A stretch of 7,190 nt of DNA from an uncultured Clostridium sp. (GCF_937920395.1 NZ_CALEVF010000292.1:1-7190); one strand, 5' to 3'. Numbered from the stretch's first letter, positions 1-5,403 are shown. Notes: a model not told the origin generated them from the letters alone. Program-made: numbers and translations.

Positions 1-22
1 CAGACGTGTGCTCTTCCGATCT
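1..22. other. Illumina TruSeq adapter remnant (sequencing artefact)
   Basis: These 22 bases, ending in GCTCTTCCGATCT, are identical to the 3' end of the Illumina TruSeq read-2 (index-side) adapter as I know it. They sit exactly at the first base of the window, and AT-rich clostridial sequence begins immediately afterwards. This is untrimmed library adapter at a contig end, not genomic DNA. It supplies a spurious GTG codon at position 6 that makes the truncated first gene appear to have a start. Confidence 0.96.
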
Positions 23-23
23 T

Positions 24-1040
24 GAATATGATATGGACAATATAGCAGACACAGGCATTAATGCTGAAAAAATTATTGGAGCTGCAATTGTAAAATTTCT
101 AGATAACAATGTGATTTCAATAATGAGTGGATTTTCAACAACCGAAAAACCAAATGAATGGAAAAGTTATAAGTTAGCTGATTCTAATAAAGAAAGTAAA
201 GAAAACAAAGAAACTAAAGAAACTAAAGAAACTAGAACAGATAATGTGAAAAATGAATTTGATGAATACGAACAAAGCATCGAGATGATTAAGGTTAAAA
301 GTGATATAGCAGATAAAAAAGTAGATGATGTGGTAGCACCAAAAGTGGATATTGAGCAAAGGATTGAATCTAATGATGTTTTACCTTTAGAAGATCAGAA
401 GAATGTAGCCGAAGAAATTGATATTAATCAAAGAGTTAATAGTTGTGATATCGAAATTCCAATGGAAGAAGAAAAAGAAGAGAAAGTTGAAGAAAGTAAT
501 CCTGAATCAGAGTTTGAAGATATCATTAGGGATAAGGACAAAAAGCATTGTGAACAAGACAACAAGAAAAAAGAGTATGGATGTAATAAAAAGGAAAATA
601 ATTCTTATAAAGATGAATATCCTAAAGGTGCCATGGGGAATTTTTTTAAGTCAGTAGCGGAAGATTTCGTGAAAGTACCTGATTTTACTAATGAAATTAA
701 GTGGTGCACATGGTATAAGGTTCCTGTGCATAACTTAGAGAATATGTATGATTTGAGTGATTATAATAAATATGCAATAGCATATTATCCTATGATTTGT
801 TATTATCCATATATTAGAAATTGCAAATCGTTTATGCTAGGATATAAATGTGATTCAAAAGGAAACATGAAATATATAGTTTATGGTATACCTGGAAGCA
901 GAAATAAAGCGCATCAACCTTATGGAGGAAAAACTGGGTTTGTTACTTGGATTGCTGATAAAGAAAATGATGAAATGGGACATTGGTTAATGTTTTATGA
1001 TTTTAAAAATTCTACGGTTGTTGTCCCTATAAAAAAATAA
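24..1040 (+). CDS. Conserved clostridial hypothetical protein, 5'-truncated, with charged linker and aromatic C-terminal domain
   Basis: Partial gene: the reading frame runs into the adapter, so the true start lies off the contig; about 338 native residues are visible (numbered here with the GAA codon at 24 as residue 1). Residues 1-47 look like the end of a small folded domain (contains NIADTGIN and a WKSY ending). Roughly residues 50-190 form a Lys/Glu/Asp-rich linker that opens with a five-unit tripeptide repeat (KES, KEN, KET x3). About residues 200-338 form a compact C-terminal domain rich in Tyr, Trp and Cys, with features such as KWCTWYKV, YYPMICYYPYIRN, VYGIPG, PYGGKTGFVTW and HWLMFYDF. 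I recall similar N-domain/linker/C-domain proteins in clostridia, but no established function. No signal peptide or membrane segment is visible in the part present. It is followed 10 bases later by a strong terminator, so this is the end of its transcription unit. The frame is open and uninterrupted; only the function is unknown. Confidence 0.85.
   Translation, partial: EYDMDNIADTGINAEKIIGAAIVKFLDNNVISIMSGFSTTEKPNEWKSYKLADSNKESKENKETKETKETRTDNVKNEFDEYEQSIEMIKVKSDIADKKVDDVVAPKVDIEQRIESNDVLPLEDQKNVAEEIDINQRVNSCDIEIPMEEEKEEKVEESNPESEFEDIIRDKDKKHCEQDNKKKEYGCNKKENNSYKDEYPKGAMGNFFKSVAEDFVKVPDFTNEIKWCTWYKVPVHNLENMYDLSDYNKYAIAYYPMICYYPYIRNCKSFMLGYKCDSKGNMKYIVYGIPGSRNKAHQPYGGKTGFVTWIADKENDEMGHWLMFYDFKNSTVVVPIKK
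189..233 (+). repeat. Five-unit 9-bp tandem repeat (in-frame Lys-Glu-X)
   Basis: Five head-to-tail 9-bp units lie in frame: aaagaaagt, aaagaaaac, then three identical aaagaaact. They encode KES-KEN-KET-KET-KET at the start of the charged linker of the first gene. Three identical units suggest slippage, so the copy number may vary between strains without breaking the frame. Confidence 0.9.
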
Positions 1041-1050
1041 TGTAGATAAG

Positions 1051-1092
1051 ATAAAATGTGTGACTATTGTTTAGTCACACATTTTATTTTTT
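1051..1092 (+). terminator. Rho-independent terminator of the first gene
   Basis: A perfect 16-bp stem pairs 1051-1066 with 1072-1087 around a 5-base loop (core TGTGTGACTA / TAGTCACACA). The run of six T at 1087-1092 completes a canonical intrinsic terminator 10 bases after the stop codon. The mirrored A-rich left flank could allow some termination on the other strand, but no minus-strand gene feeds into it. Confidence 0.93.
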
Positions 1093-1133
1093 AATATTAA
1101 TATACTATTTATCATATAGTATATTAATATTAA
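1091..1133 (+). promoter_or_regulatory. Perfect 17-bp AT-rich inverted repeat upstream of the 1150 gene
   Basis: The arms 1091-1107 and 1117-1133 are exact reverse complements, separated by 9 bases, and end 5 bases before the ribosome binding site of the next gene. The stem is almost pure A/T and has no T-tract after it, so it is not a typical terminator. A weak sigma-A-like pair (TTAATA at 1091-1096, 18-base gap, TATAGT at 1115-1120) lies inside the dyad, so it could be a promoter/operator. Alternatively, it could form a leader hairpin next to the RBS if transcription starts upstream. The dyad is certain; its role is inferred. Confidence 0.55.
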
Positions 1134-1149
1134 CATTTGGAGGGAAGTA

Positions 1150-1734
1150 TTGAAAATTATATTTGTAAATAGAAAAAAAGTTGGGATTATAGTAATAGTT
1201 TTCGGACTTATGGTTACGCTACTCGGAATATCAAAACAATTTGATCAAAAGTTAAAATCAACAATTCTTATAGAAAACAATATTAAGTTATTGGATGATT
1301 ATGTGGCCATACAGGGGAAAGTGAATTATAAATTACCTAAAGGTTGGATAACAAATGAAAAAAAATTTTTAGGGGATGAGATTTTATACCACAACGATTT
1401 TAAATCATCCGATGCAGTAATTCATGGATTTGTAGAAGTGTGGAAGGGGAGAAAGGACTTAAAAAAGTTTTTAGATAATAGTAAAAACATATCAGAGGAA
1501 CAAAATAAAATTAAAGATTATAAGATTAATGACATTACTATTAATGGTAAAAAAACATATGTTGTACAATATTTAATTAATGTATCAGATAATAATTGGT
1601 ATAGGTCCTATGAATATTTTGTTGATGATGGTGAAGAGTTTTATAGATTTTCATTTTTCATAAAAAATGTTAATTTTAAAGAAATGTATGGAGCCGTTTT
1701 CGAAAGCATAGTAGAAACGTTAAAAATTCGATAA
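1150..1734 (+). CDS. Membrane-anchored protein with possible PsbP-like extracellular domain
   Basis: 194 residues. The start is TTG at 1150, chosen because GGAGGG (1139-1144) lies five bases upstream and the frame then begins MKIIFVNRKK, a basic N-terminus before a hydrophobic segment at about residues 11-28 (VGIIVIVFGLMVTLLGIS). With no lipobox Cys and no clear signal-peptidase site, this looks like an N-terminal signal anchor, placing the rest outside the membrane. The exterior part contains a KLPKGW motif (about 61-66), a VVQYLI strand and a YRFSFFI strand before a C-terminal helix. This pattern recalls the small PsbP/DcrB-type alpha-beta domains common in clostridial surface proteins, but that assignment is from memory of the fold pattern, not a search. 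No catalytic motif is visible. It is 80 bases upstream of lgt on the same strand, but lgt seems to have its own promoter. Confidence 0.75.
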   Translation: MKIIFVNRKKVGIIVIVFGLMVTLLGISKQFDQKLKSTILIENNIKLLDDYVAIQGKVNYKLPKGWITNEKKFLGDEILYHNDFKSSDAVIHGFVEVWKGRKDLKKFLDNSKNISEEQNKIKDYKINDITINGKKTYVVQYLINVSDNNWYRSYEYFVDDGEEFYRFSFFIKNVNFKEMYGAVFESIVETLKIR

Positions 1735-1746
1735 AATTAATTATAT

Positions 1747-1775
1747 TTGCTTTAAACTTTTTAGTGTATTATAAT
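1747..1775 (+). promoter_or_regulatory. Probable sigma-A promoter of lgt
   Basis: A consensus -10 hexamer TATAAT (1770-1775) is preceded at the ideal 17-base spacing by TTGCTT (1747-1752), a partial -35 match (TTG conserved). Transcription would start near 1782, giving a leader of about 33 bases. The perfect -10 and spacing support it; the weak -35 and the general AT-richness keep confidence moderate. Confidence 0.5.
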
Positions 1776-1814
1776 TCTCTTAGTTTTTGTTTTTATTAGT
1801 AAGGGGGTGAGCAA

Positions 1815-2582
1815 ATGAAACCAATATTATTTGAGTTTTCTTTTGTGAAAATTTATGGGTATGGATTAATGATAATGATAGGAATTCTTGCAGCACTTTG
1901 CTTATTATCATATAGAGGTAAAAAAGAACAATATGATGATGACAGTATTTGGAATATGGCGGTAATTTCGATAATTTGTGGTCTAATAGGCGGAAAGGTA
2001 ATGTATATAATTACAGATATTAAGGAAGTGTTACAAAATCCTTCAGTATTAAAAAATATTGGAAATGGATTTGTTATTTATGGAGCTATTTTGGGAGGGA
2101 TATTAGGAGTTTACATCTATACAAAAAAAAAGAAGTGGAATACACTTAGAGTGTTTGACTTGTTGGTTCCTAGTTTACCACTAGCACAGGGATTTGGTAG
2201 GATAGGATGTTTTTTGGCCGGATGCTGCTATGGAAAGGTCACATCATTACCAATAGGTGTAGAGTTTAATAATTCACCATTTGCACCTGCAAATGTACAT
2301 TTAATACCAACACAAATTTATTCTTCAATATTTGATTTTATGTTAGCATTTTTTTTACTTTGGTATGATAGGGTAGATAGGGGCGATAGAAAAAAAGGAA
2401 GATTGTTTTCTCTTTATCTTATCATATATAGTATAGGAAGATTTTTAATTGAGTTTTTAAGAGGTGACCCTAGAGGAAGTGTATCTATACTTTCTACGTC
2501 TCAATTTATTAGTTTGTTTGTATTAATTGTTGGAGTATTATTATTTAATTTTGAAAAAATAAAAAAAAATATGTCTAAATAA
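1815..2582 (+). CDS. lgt: Prolipoprotein diacylglyceryl transferase, Cys-rich signature variant
   Basis: 255 residues, typical Lgt length. ATG at 1815 follows the strong RBS AAGGGGGTGA. Lgt is an integral membrane enzyme that moves a diacylglyceryl group from phosphatidylglycerol onto the lipobox Cys of preprolipoproteins, the first step of lipoprotein maturation. About seven hydrophobic segments are visible (near 14-33, 46-66, 85-101, 118-134, 170-184, 197-213 and 226-244). Family landmarks are YGYGLM (14-19), the signature region GFGRIGCFLAGCCYG (126-140, Arg129), PTQIY (165-169) and RFLIEFLRGDPRG (209-221). The classical signature Gly-Arg-x-x-Asn-Phe-x-Asn-x-Glu is altered: the Asn and Glu positions are Cys/Ala/Cys, and the loop that in E. 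coli Lgt contains His103 (HGG) reads VIYGAILGG. I know this GRIGCFLAGCCYG version from other Clostridia and Bacteroidetes, so it is a subfamily rather than damage. Whether it is the main Lgt of the cell or a paralogue cannot be told here. It is transcribed alone and ends in its own terminator. Confidence 0.9.
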   Translation: MKPILFEFSFVKIYGYGLMIMIGILAALCLLSYRGKKEQYDDDSIWNMAVISIICGLIGGKVMYIITDIKEVLQNPSVLKNIGNGFVIYGAILGGILGVYIYTKKKKWNTLRVFDLLVPSLPLAQGFGRIGCFLAGCCYGKVTSLPIGVEFNNSPFAPANVHLIPTQIYSSIFDFMLAFFLLWYDRVDRGDRKKGRLFSLYLIIYSIGRFLIEFLRGDPRGSVSILSTSQFISLFVLIVGVLLFNFEKIKKNMSK

Positions 2583-2587
2583 TATAA

Positions 2588-2622
2588 GAACTGTATTTAT
2601 AAAAACAAATACAGTTCGTTTT
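2588..2622 (+). terminator. Terminator after lgt
   Basis: An 11-bp perfect stem (2588-2598 with 2607-2617, GAACTGTATTT / AAATACAGTTC) with an 8-base loop is followed by GTTTTATT. It begins five bases after the lgt stop codon. The T-tract is short but usable. The same hairpin lies 13 bases beyond the stop of the converging small gene on the minus strand, with an A/T-rich flank on that side, so it may serve both. Confidence 0.8.
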
Positions 2623-2634
2623 ATTGAAATACCA

Positions 2635-2814
2635 TTAAAAAAGATTAAACATCTCATTCTTAAACATATTAGTGAAGTTTCCAATATCTAAATCGATAGT
2701 ATCTCCTGTTTTAGAATTCCTAGGTAACCTTGTTATACTTACATCTATAGTAGTTCCATCTTGAAAATTTATAAAAGCGTCTGTACTATTCATATCTATT
2801 ATTTTCCCAAACAT
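2635..2814 (-). CDS. Small conserved-looking protein, 59 aa, possibly DUF3006-like
   Basis: A 59-codon gene read from 2814 down to a TAA at 2637-2635. The ATG is preceded by GAAAGGATG (2831-2823), a good RBS. The product starts MFGKIIDMNSTDAFINFQDG, continues with TTIDVSITRLP and a KTGDTIDLDIG segment, and ends in a Phe/Met-rich tail (MFKNEMFNLF). The layout of a short beta-strand, an acidic turn (xDG), a second strand, then LP and GD resembles the DUF3006 pattern of small clostridial/bacillar proteins. This is a pattern inference, not a search result. It has no signal peptide or membrane helix and is probably cytosolic. It converges on lgt with 52 bases between the stops, so the lgt terminator hairpin lies between them. 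No convincing sigma-A promoter was found; a TATAAT-like hexamer lies about 50 bases upstream but has no good -35. No function is assigned. Confidence 0.72.
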   Translation of the reverse strand: MFGKIIDMNSTDAFINFQDGTTIDVSITRLPRNSKTGDTIDLDIGNFTNMFKNEMFNLF

Positions 2815-2884
2815 TATAAAAACATCCTTTCATAAATATCTTTACTATAGTTTTAGCAAAAGATGCTATTATATTCAAGAAAGG

Positions 2885-3103
2885 GATAATCTTATTAAGA
2901 GTTATATACAGGGCTGATTTGAACTGCTAATAAGTATATGTACTAGCTTAGGTTTAGCTGTGCTTAACTTTAAAATAAACAAGGTATGTCAGAGAGTAAA
3001 TTTGATATGTAGCCTGAGACAGGCTATTTAATCCTATAAACAGCGTTGCCTATTTTATGTAATTAAACTTAAAAACACCTATCACAAAGTGATAGGTGTT
3101 TTT
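2885..3103 (+). ncRNA. Candidate structured non-coding RNA (unidentified)
   Basis: There is no usable reading frame on either strand between 2832 and 3144, yet about 30-35% of the bases from 2881 to 3060 are G/C, clearly above the other gaps in this window. It contains a perfect 7-bp hairpin (TAGCCTG-aga-CAGGCTA, 3010-3026). A possible long-range closing helix joins TTATATA (2902-2908) to TATGTAA (about 3056-3062), with GGC / GCC and CTG / CAG pairs inside it. A second helix could join GTTTA and TAAAC (about 2953-2979). It ends in a strong terminator at 3071-3103. That is the shape of a roughly 200-base stand-alone RNA transcribed on the plus strand. No clear promoter was found, and it matches none of 6S, RNase P, SRP, tmRNA, T-box or the common riboswitches closely enough to name. 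Strand and ends are inferred. Confidence 0.33.
3071..3103. terminator. Strong bidirectional terminator between candidate RNA and csp
   Basis: A perfect 15-bp stem (3071-3085 with 3089-3103, AAAAACACCTATCAC / GTGATAGGTGTTTTT) closes on a 3-base loop. The arms carry five A and five T at their bases, so both strands read as a GC-core hairpin followed by a U-run. For the minus strand it lies about 40 bases after the cold-shock gene stop and should end that transcript. On the plus strand it would end any RNA made from the 2885-3070 region. Confidence 0.93.
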
Positions 3104-3144
3104 ATCTATAATTAATTTGTATTATAGATTGAGTGGACTTTGAA

Positions 3145-3345
3145 TTATAATCTAGTAACGTTTGAAGCTTGAGGGCCTCTAGCACCAGTAGTTATTTCAA
3201 ATTGAACTTGTTGTCCTTCTTCTAAAGATTTGTATCCGTCTCCTTGAATAGCTGAGAAATGTACGAATACATCCTCTTCTCCTTCTACTGATAAAAATCC
3301 AAACCCTTTTTCTGAGTTAAACCATTTAACTGTACCTGTTTTCAT
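3145..3345 (-). CDS. csp: Cold-shock protein (CspA family)
   Basis: 66 residues, the normal size of a single cold-shock domain. Cold-shock proteins are small cytosolic five-stranded beta-barrels that bind single-stranded RNA and DNA and act as RNA chaperones in cold adaptation, stationary phase and general translation. Both nucleic-acid-binding motifs are intact: KGFGFL (13-18, RNP1) with WFN at 8-10, and VFVHF (26-30, RNP2). The C-terminal GPQASNV motif (57-63) is also typical. ATG at 3345 lies eight bases from a perfect AGGAGG (3359-3354). It is transcribed alone: a promoter is predicted about 50 bases upstream and a strong terminator lies downstream. The leader is short (about 45 bases), unlike the long thermosensing leader of E. 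coli cspA, so cold induction by that mechanism is not indicated. The paralogue letter (A, B, C and so on) cannot be given. Confidence 0.96.
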   Translation of the reverse strand: MKTGTVKWFNSEKGFGFLSVEGEEDVFVHFSAIQGDGYKSLEEGQQVQFEITTGARGPQASNVTRL

Positions 3346-3396
3346 ATAACTTTCCTCCTGAATAAAAAAATTTGCAACATGTGTAACATAAGTATC

Positions 3397-3425
3397 ATAA
3401 TACTACACTTTACCATATTTTTAAA
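3397..3425 (-). promoter_or_regulatory. Putative promoter of the cold-shock gene
   Basis: On the minus strand TTTAAA (3425-3420) is separated by 17 bases from TATTAT (3402-3397). Both are imperfect sigma-A matches at the right spacing, giving a start near 3390 and a leader of about 45 bases. A short dyad (AGTAT-cata-ATACT, 3391-3404) overlaps the -10 and start region. Chance matches are common in such AT-rich sequence. Confidence 0.4.
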
Positions 3426-3434
3426 TAGATTTTA

Positions 3435-3467
3435 GAAAAAAACAAATATAATTATCATATTTGTTTT
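3435..3467 (-). terminator. Terminator of the metallo-hydrolase gene
   Basis: An 11-bp perfect stem (3439-3449 with 3457-3467, AAAACAAATAT / ATATTTGTTTT) with a 7-base loop is followed, on the minus strand, by an unbroken T run extending to 3436. It lies about 65 bases after the stop at 3532. The stem is AT-rich and therefore weaker than the others here, but the geometry is right. It separates this gene from the csp promoter, which follows directly. Confidence 0.7.
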
Positions 3468-3531
3468 ATAATTTATTAAAAACATATATTTTGTAATTAA
3501 TTAATTTAAATGGTAAATATAGATAATTTAT

Positions 3532-4170
3532 CTATTGGATAAAATTTAATATTTTGACTGCTAGAGATTCGTTAATTTCATTATTAATTACTAAAGTATT
3601 ACTACCTATTTTTGTGGCATTTTTCATGTACATAAGAAATGTTTCAATTCCATCTAAAGGAAGAGAGACACGTGATGTCTTATAGTGCATAGGTATAACT
3701 ATTTTAGGATTTATTTTTTTAGTGATTTGTGAGGCTTCTTTTCCGTTTATTGTATAGTTACCACCTACAGGAATAAATAGTATATCTATAGAACCTATAG
3801 CACAAAGATCATCATTTGAAAGAGTGTGACCTAGATCACCTAAATGACACACTGAATATCCATCAATTGTAAATTTGAATATTATATTGTCACCACGTTT
3901 TGCACCTTTATTCTTGTCATGATAAGAATGAATTCCTTTTATAGATATATCGTAAACAGTAGATATGCCTATCTCATTTATAATTTTATAATTACCCATA
4001 AGTTCTTTAGTGTAATTATGATCAAAATGTTGATGGCTTATAGTTACAATATCTGGACTACCATTATAAAGTTCATATCCTAAAGTGGCATCAAATGGAT
4101 CAGTTAAAAGTTTAATACCTTTTGAATCTTCTAAAAGAAAACATGAATGGCCTAGCCAAGTGATTTTCAT
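3532..4170 (-). CDS. Metallo-beta-lactamase-fold hydrolase (UlaG/UPF0173-like)
   Basis: 212 residues, the usual length of the short single-domain members of this superfamily. ATG at 4170 lies seven bases from AGGAGG (4183-4178). The product begins with the strand MKITWLGHSCFLL typical of UlaG/UPF0173-type metal-dependent hydrolases. It carries the hallmark metal motif SHQHFDHN (45-52; His46, His48, Asp50, His51), a further HSYHD (81-85), the bridging Asp in HLGDLGH (109-115, Asp112) and the last metal His in PMHYKT (160-165, His162). All ligands for a two-metal site therefore appear intact. It is cytosolic, with no signal peptide. Relatives include L-ascorbate-6-phosphate lactonase and many enzymes of unknown substrate. 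There is no ascorbate PTS or pentose gene nearby, so I do not call it ulaG. It is divergent from the amidase (232 bases between the start codons) and is transcribed alone. Confidence 0.9.
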   Translation of the reverse strand: MKITWLGHSCFLLEDSKGIKLLTDPFDATLGYELYNGSPDIVTISHQHFDHNYTKELMGNYKIINEIGISTVYDISIKGIHSYHDKNKGAKRGDNIIFKFTIDGYSVCHLGDLGHTLSNDDLCAIGSIDILFIPVGGNYTINGKEASQITKKINPKIVIPMHYKTSRVSLPLDGIETFLMYMKNATKIGSNTLVINNEINESLAVKILNFIQ

Positions 4171-4183
4171 GTAATTTCCTCCT

Positions 4184-4391
4184 TTTTAAAAAAAGATGTA
4201 TTTATTTATATAAATTGAAACCATTATTTAAGTGGAACGTATTTTAAAGTGAATGAGTATATTATAATACTATTTGTAATTAAATTATGCCACTCTTTGT
4301 AAAATAATACACTATAAAGATTTAAAAAAGTGAATTCTTACTAAATAGGTGGAATTATATTAATAATTTCATTAATAATATAAAGTTTTAG
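4184..4391. other. Divergent AT-rich intergenic region between hydrolase and amidase
   Basis: This gap must hold the promoters of both divergent genes. I could not assign either confidently: several TATAAT-like hexamers occur (for example in ATTATAATAC at 4261-4270 and CACTATAAAG at 4310-4319), but none has a convincing -35 at 16-18 bases. An imperfect AT-rich dyad (about 4355-4383, TTATATTAAT and ATTAATAATATAA) lies just upstream of the amidase RBS and could be a regulatory site or simply composition. A non-sigma-A promoter for the amidase is possible. Confidence 0.4.
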
Positions 4392-4402
4392 AAGGGGGTT
4401 AT

Positions 4403-5371
4403 ATGAGAAAAGTTTTTAAAGTATTTATAATTATGATTTTAGCTTTAATTGTTTGTATACCTATGCAAACAATAGTAAATGCAAGTACAATTACAAATAT
4501 GGCGGCAAAAAAAGATGTGGTAGTTAGTAAGATTTTTACAGTGAGTTTTAATAAAACTTTGAATGTTAGTACAGTGAACACAACAAACATTAAGGTGATT
4601 TCAGAGGGCAATACTTACATAGGAATCAAAGTTAGTTTGGCAAGTAGTAAAAAAAGTGTAGTAGTTCAACCGGTTAAAAGCTATGAATATAATAAGAAGT
4701 ATACATTGATCGTGAAAAGTCAAGTGAAGTCTTCTGATGGAAAATTCCTTCCAAATGAAGTTAGAATGGCTTTTACTACTAAAAGTGCACCAATTACTGC
4801 GAAGTACAAGATAGTTTTAGATCCAGGTCATGGAGGCTATGATTCAGGAGCGGTCGGACCTACAGGAGTTATGGAGAAAAATGTTAATCTTGCGATTGCT
4901 TTAAAAACAGGAGCTGTATTAACAAAAAATGGTATTGAAACAATATACACAAGAAAAAGTGACACAGTAAGTTGGACAAGCAATGTAACCCAAAATCTTC
5001 AAGCAATATGTAATATTTCAAATAATGCTAAACCAAATTATTTTGTAAGTATACATGCGAATAGTGGGGCCCCTTCAGCCACAGGAACTGAAACTTATAC
5101 TTATGCGGGGAGTTCAGTCGCAACAAAGTTAGCACAGGCAATCCAGACTGAAATAGTTAAAGCAACTGGGTCAACAAATAGGGGTATTAGAACTGAAAAT
5201 TATTATGTCTTAAAACATACGGATGCTACATCAATACTTATAGAAACCGGATTTATTTCTAACCTAGCACAAGAAAAACTATTAAATAGTTTTGCGTACC
5301 AAACTAAGGTGGCTAATGCAATTTCAAAGGGTATTCTTAATACTCTAGGGATATATACTATAAAATATTAA
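4403..5371 (+). CDS. Secreted N-acetylmuramoyl-L-alanine amidase (Ig-like + Amidase_3)
   Basis: 322 residues. ATG at 4403 follows AAGGGGG. A signal peptide is clear: basic MRKVFK, a hydrophobic core (about 8-20) and a cleavage site near VNA-S (25-28), so the product is exported. Residues about 29-127 form a beta-rich SbsA/Big_5-type Ig-like domain (FTVSFNKTLN, YTLIVKSQVKSSDG, MAFTTKS), probably a wall-binding or spacer module. Residues about 134-317 are the Amidase_3 catalytic domain, a zinc enzyme that cuts the bond between N-acetylmuramic acid and L-Ala of the stem peptide. The zinc ligands are His143 (DPGHGG), Glu158 (MEKN) and His218 (SIHAN); the catalytic Glu281 lies in LIETGFISN. Nothing essential is missing. 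The role may be in cell separation, wall turnover, sporulation or mother-cell lysis; the context does not decide. It is monocistronic, converging on the glutamine synthetase gene through a shared terminator. Confidence 0.94.
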   Translation: MRKVFKVFIIMILALIVCIPMQTIVNASTITNMAAKKDVVVSKIFTVSFNKTLNVSTVNTTNIKVISEGNTYIGIKVSLASSKKSVVVQPVKSYEYNKKYTLIVKSQVKSSDGKFLPNEVRMAFTTKSAPITAKYKIVLDPGHGGYDSGAVGPTGVMEKNVNLAIALKTGAVLTKNGIETIYTRKSDTVSWTSNVTQNLQAICNISNNAKPNYFVSIHANSGAPSATGTETYTYAGSSVATKLAQAIQTEIVKATGSTNRGIRTENYYVLKHTDATSILIETGFISNLAQEKLLNSFAYQTKVANAISKGILNTLGIYTIKY

Positions 5372-5403
5372 TAAATTATTATATTTATATTGAAATTATT
5401 CAA

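Noticed and set aside
6..23. GTG at position 6 as start codon of the first gene
   Set aside because: The codon and the next five codons lie within, or overlap, adapter sequence, so it is an assembly artefact.
189..233. Short tandem repeats as a possible CRISPR or iteron array
   Set aside because: The units are 9 bp with no spacers and lie in frame in a coding sequence; there is no origin or cas context.
174..657. Open frames of 61 codons (-, 174-359) and 79 codons (+, 418-657)
   Set aside because: They lie inside the first gene in other frames, give low-complexity Phe- or Lys/Ile-rich peptides, and lack an RBS.
1150..2582. The membrane-anchored protein gene and lgt as one operon
   Set aside because: The 80-base gap contains a TATAAT promoter with 17-base spacing and there is no overlap or close coupling; read-through is possible but not shown.
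2911..2935. tRNA-like T-loop on the minus strand (GTTCAAATC)
   Set aside because: The bases either side do not form a T-stem, and no acceptor stem, anticodon arm or CCA is present.
2885..3103. 6S RNA identity for the non-coding region
   Set aside because: A closing helix is possible, but the clear hairpin lies near the 3' side rather than at the apex, and no large symmetric central bubble is evident; I left it unnamed.
3532..4170. Naming the metallo-hydrolase ulaG or a beta-lactamase
   Set aside because: The metal motif fits the whole superfamily; there is no signal peptide for a secreted lactamase and no ascorbate-utilisation neighbour.
4399..4611. 70-codon minus-strand frame over the amidase start
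   Set aside because: It is a shadow of the signal peptide and Ig-like coding region; its hydrophobic translation comes from antisense AT-rich codons, and it overlaps the amidase RBS.
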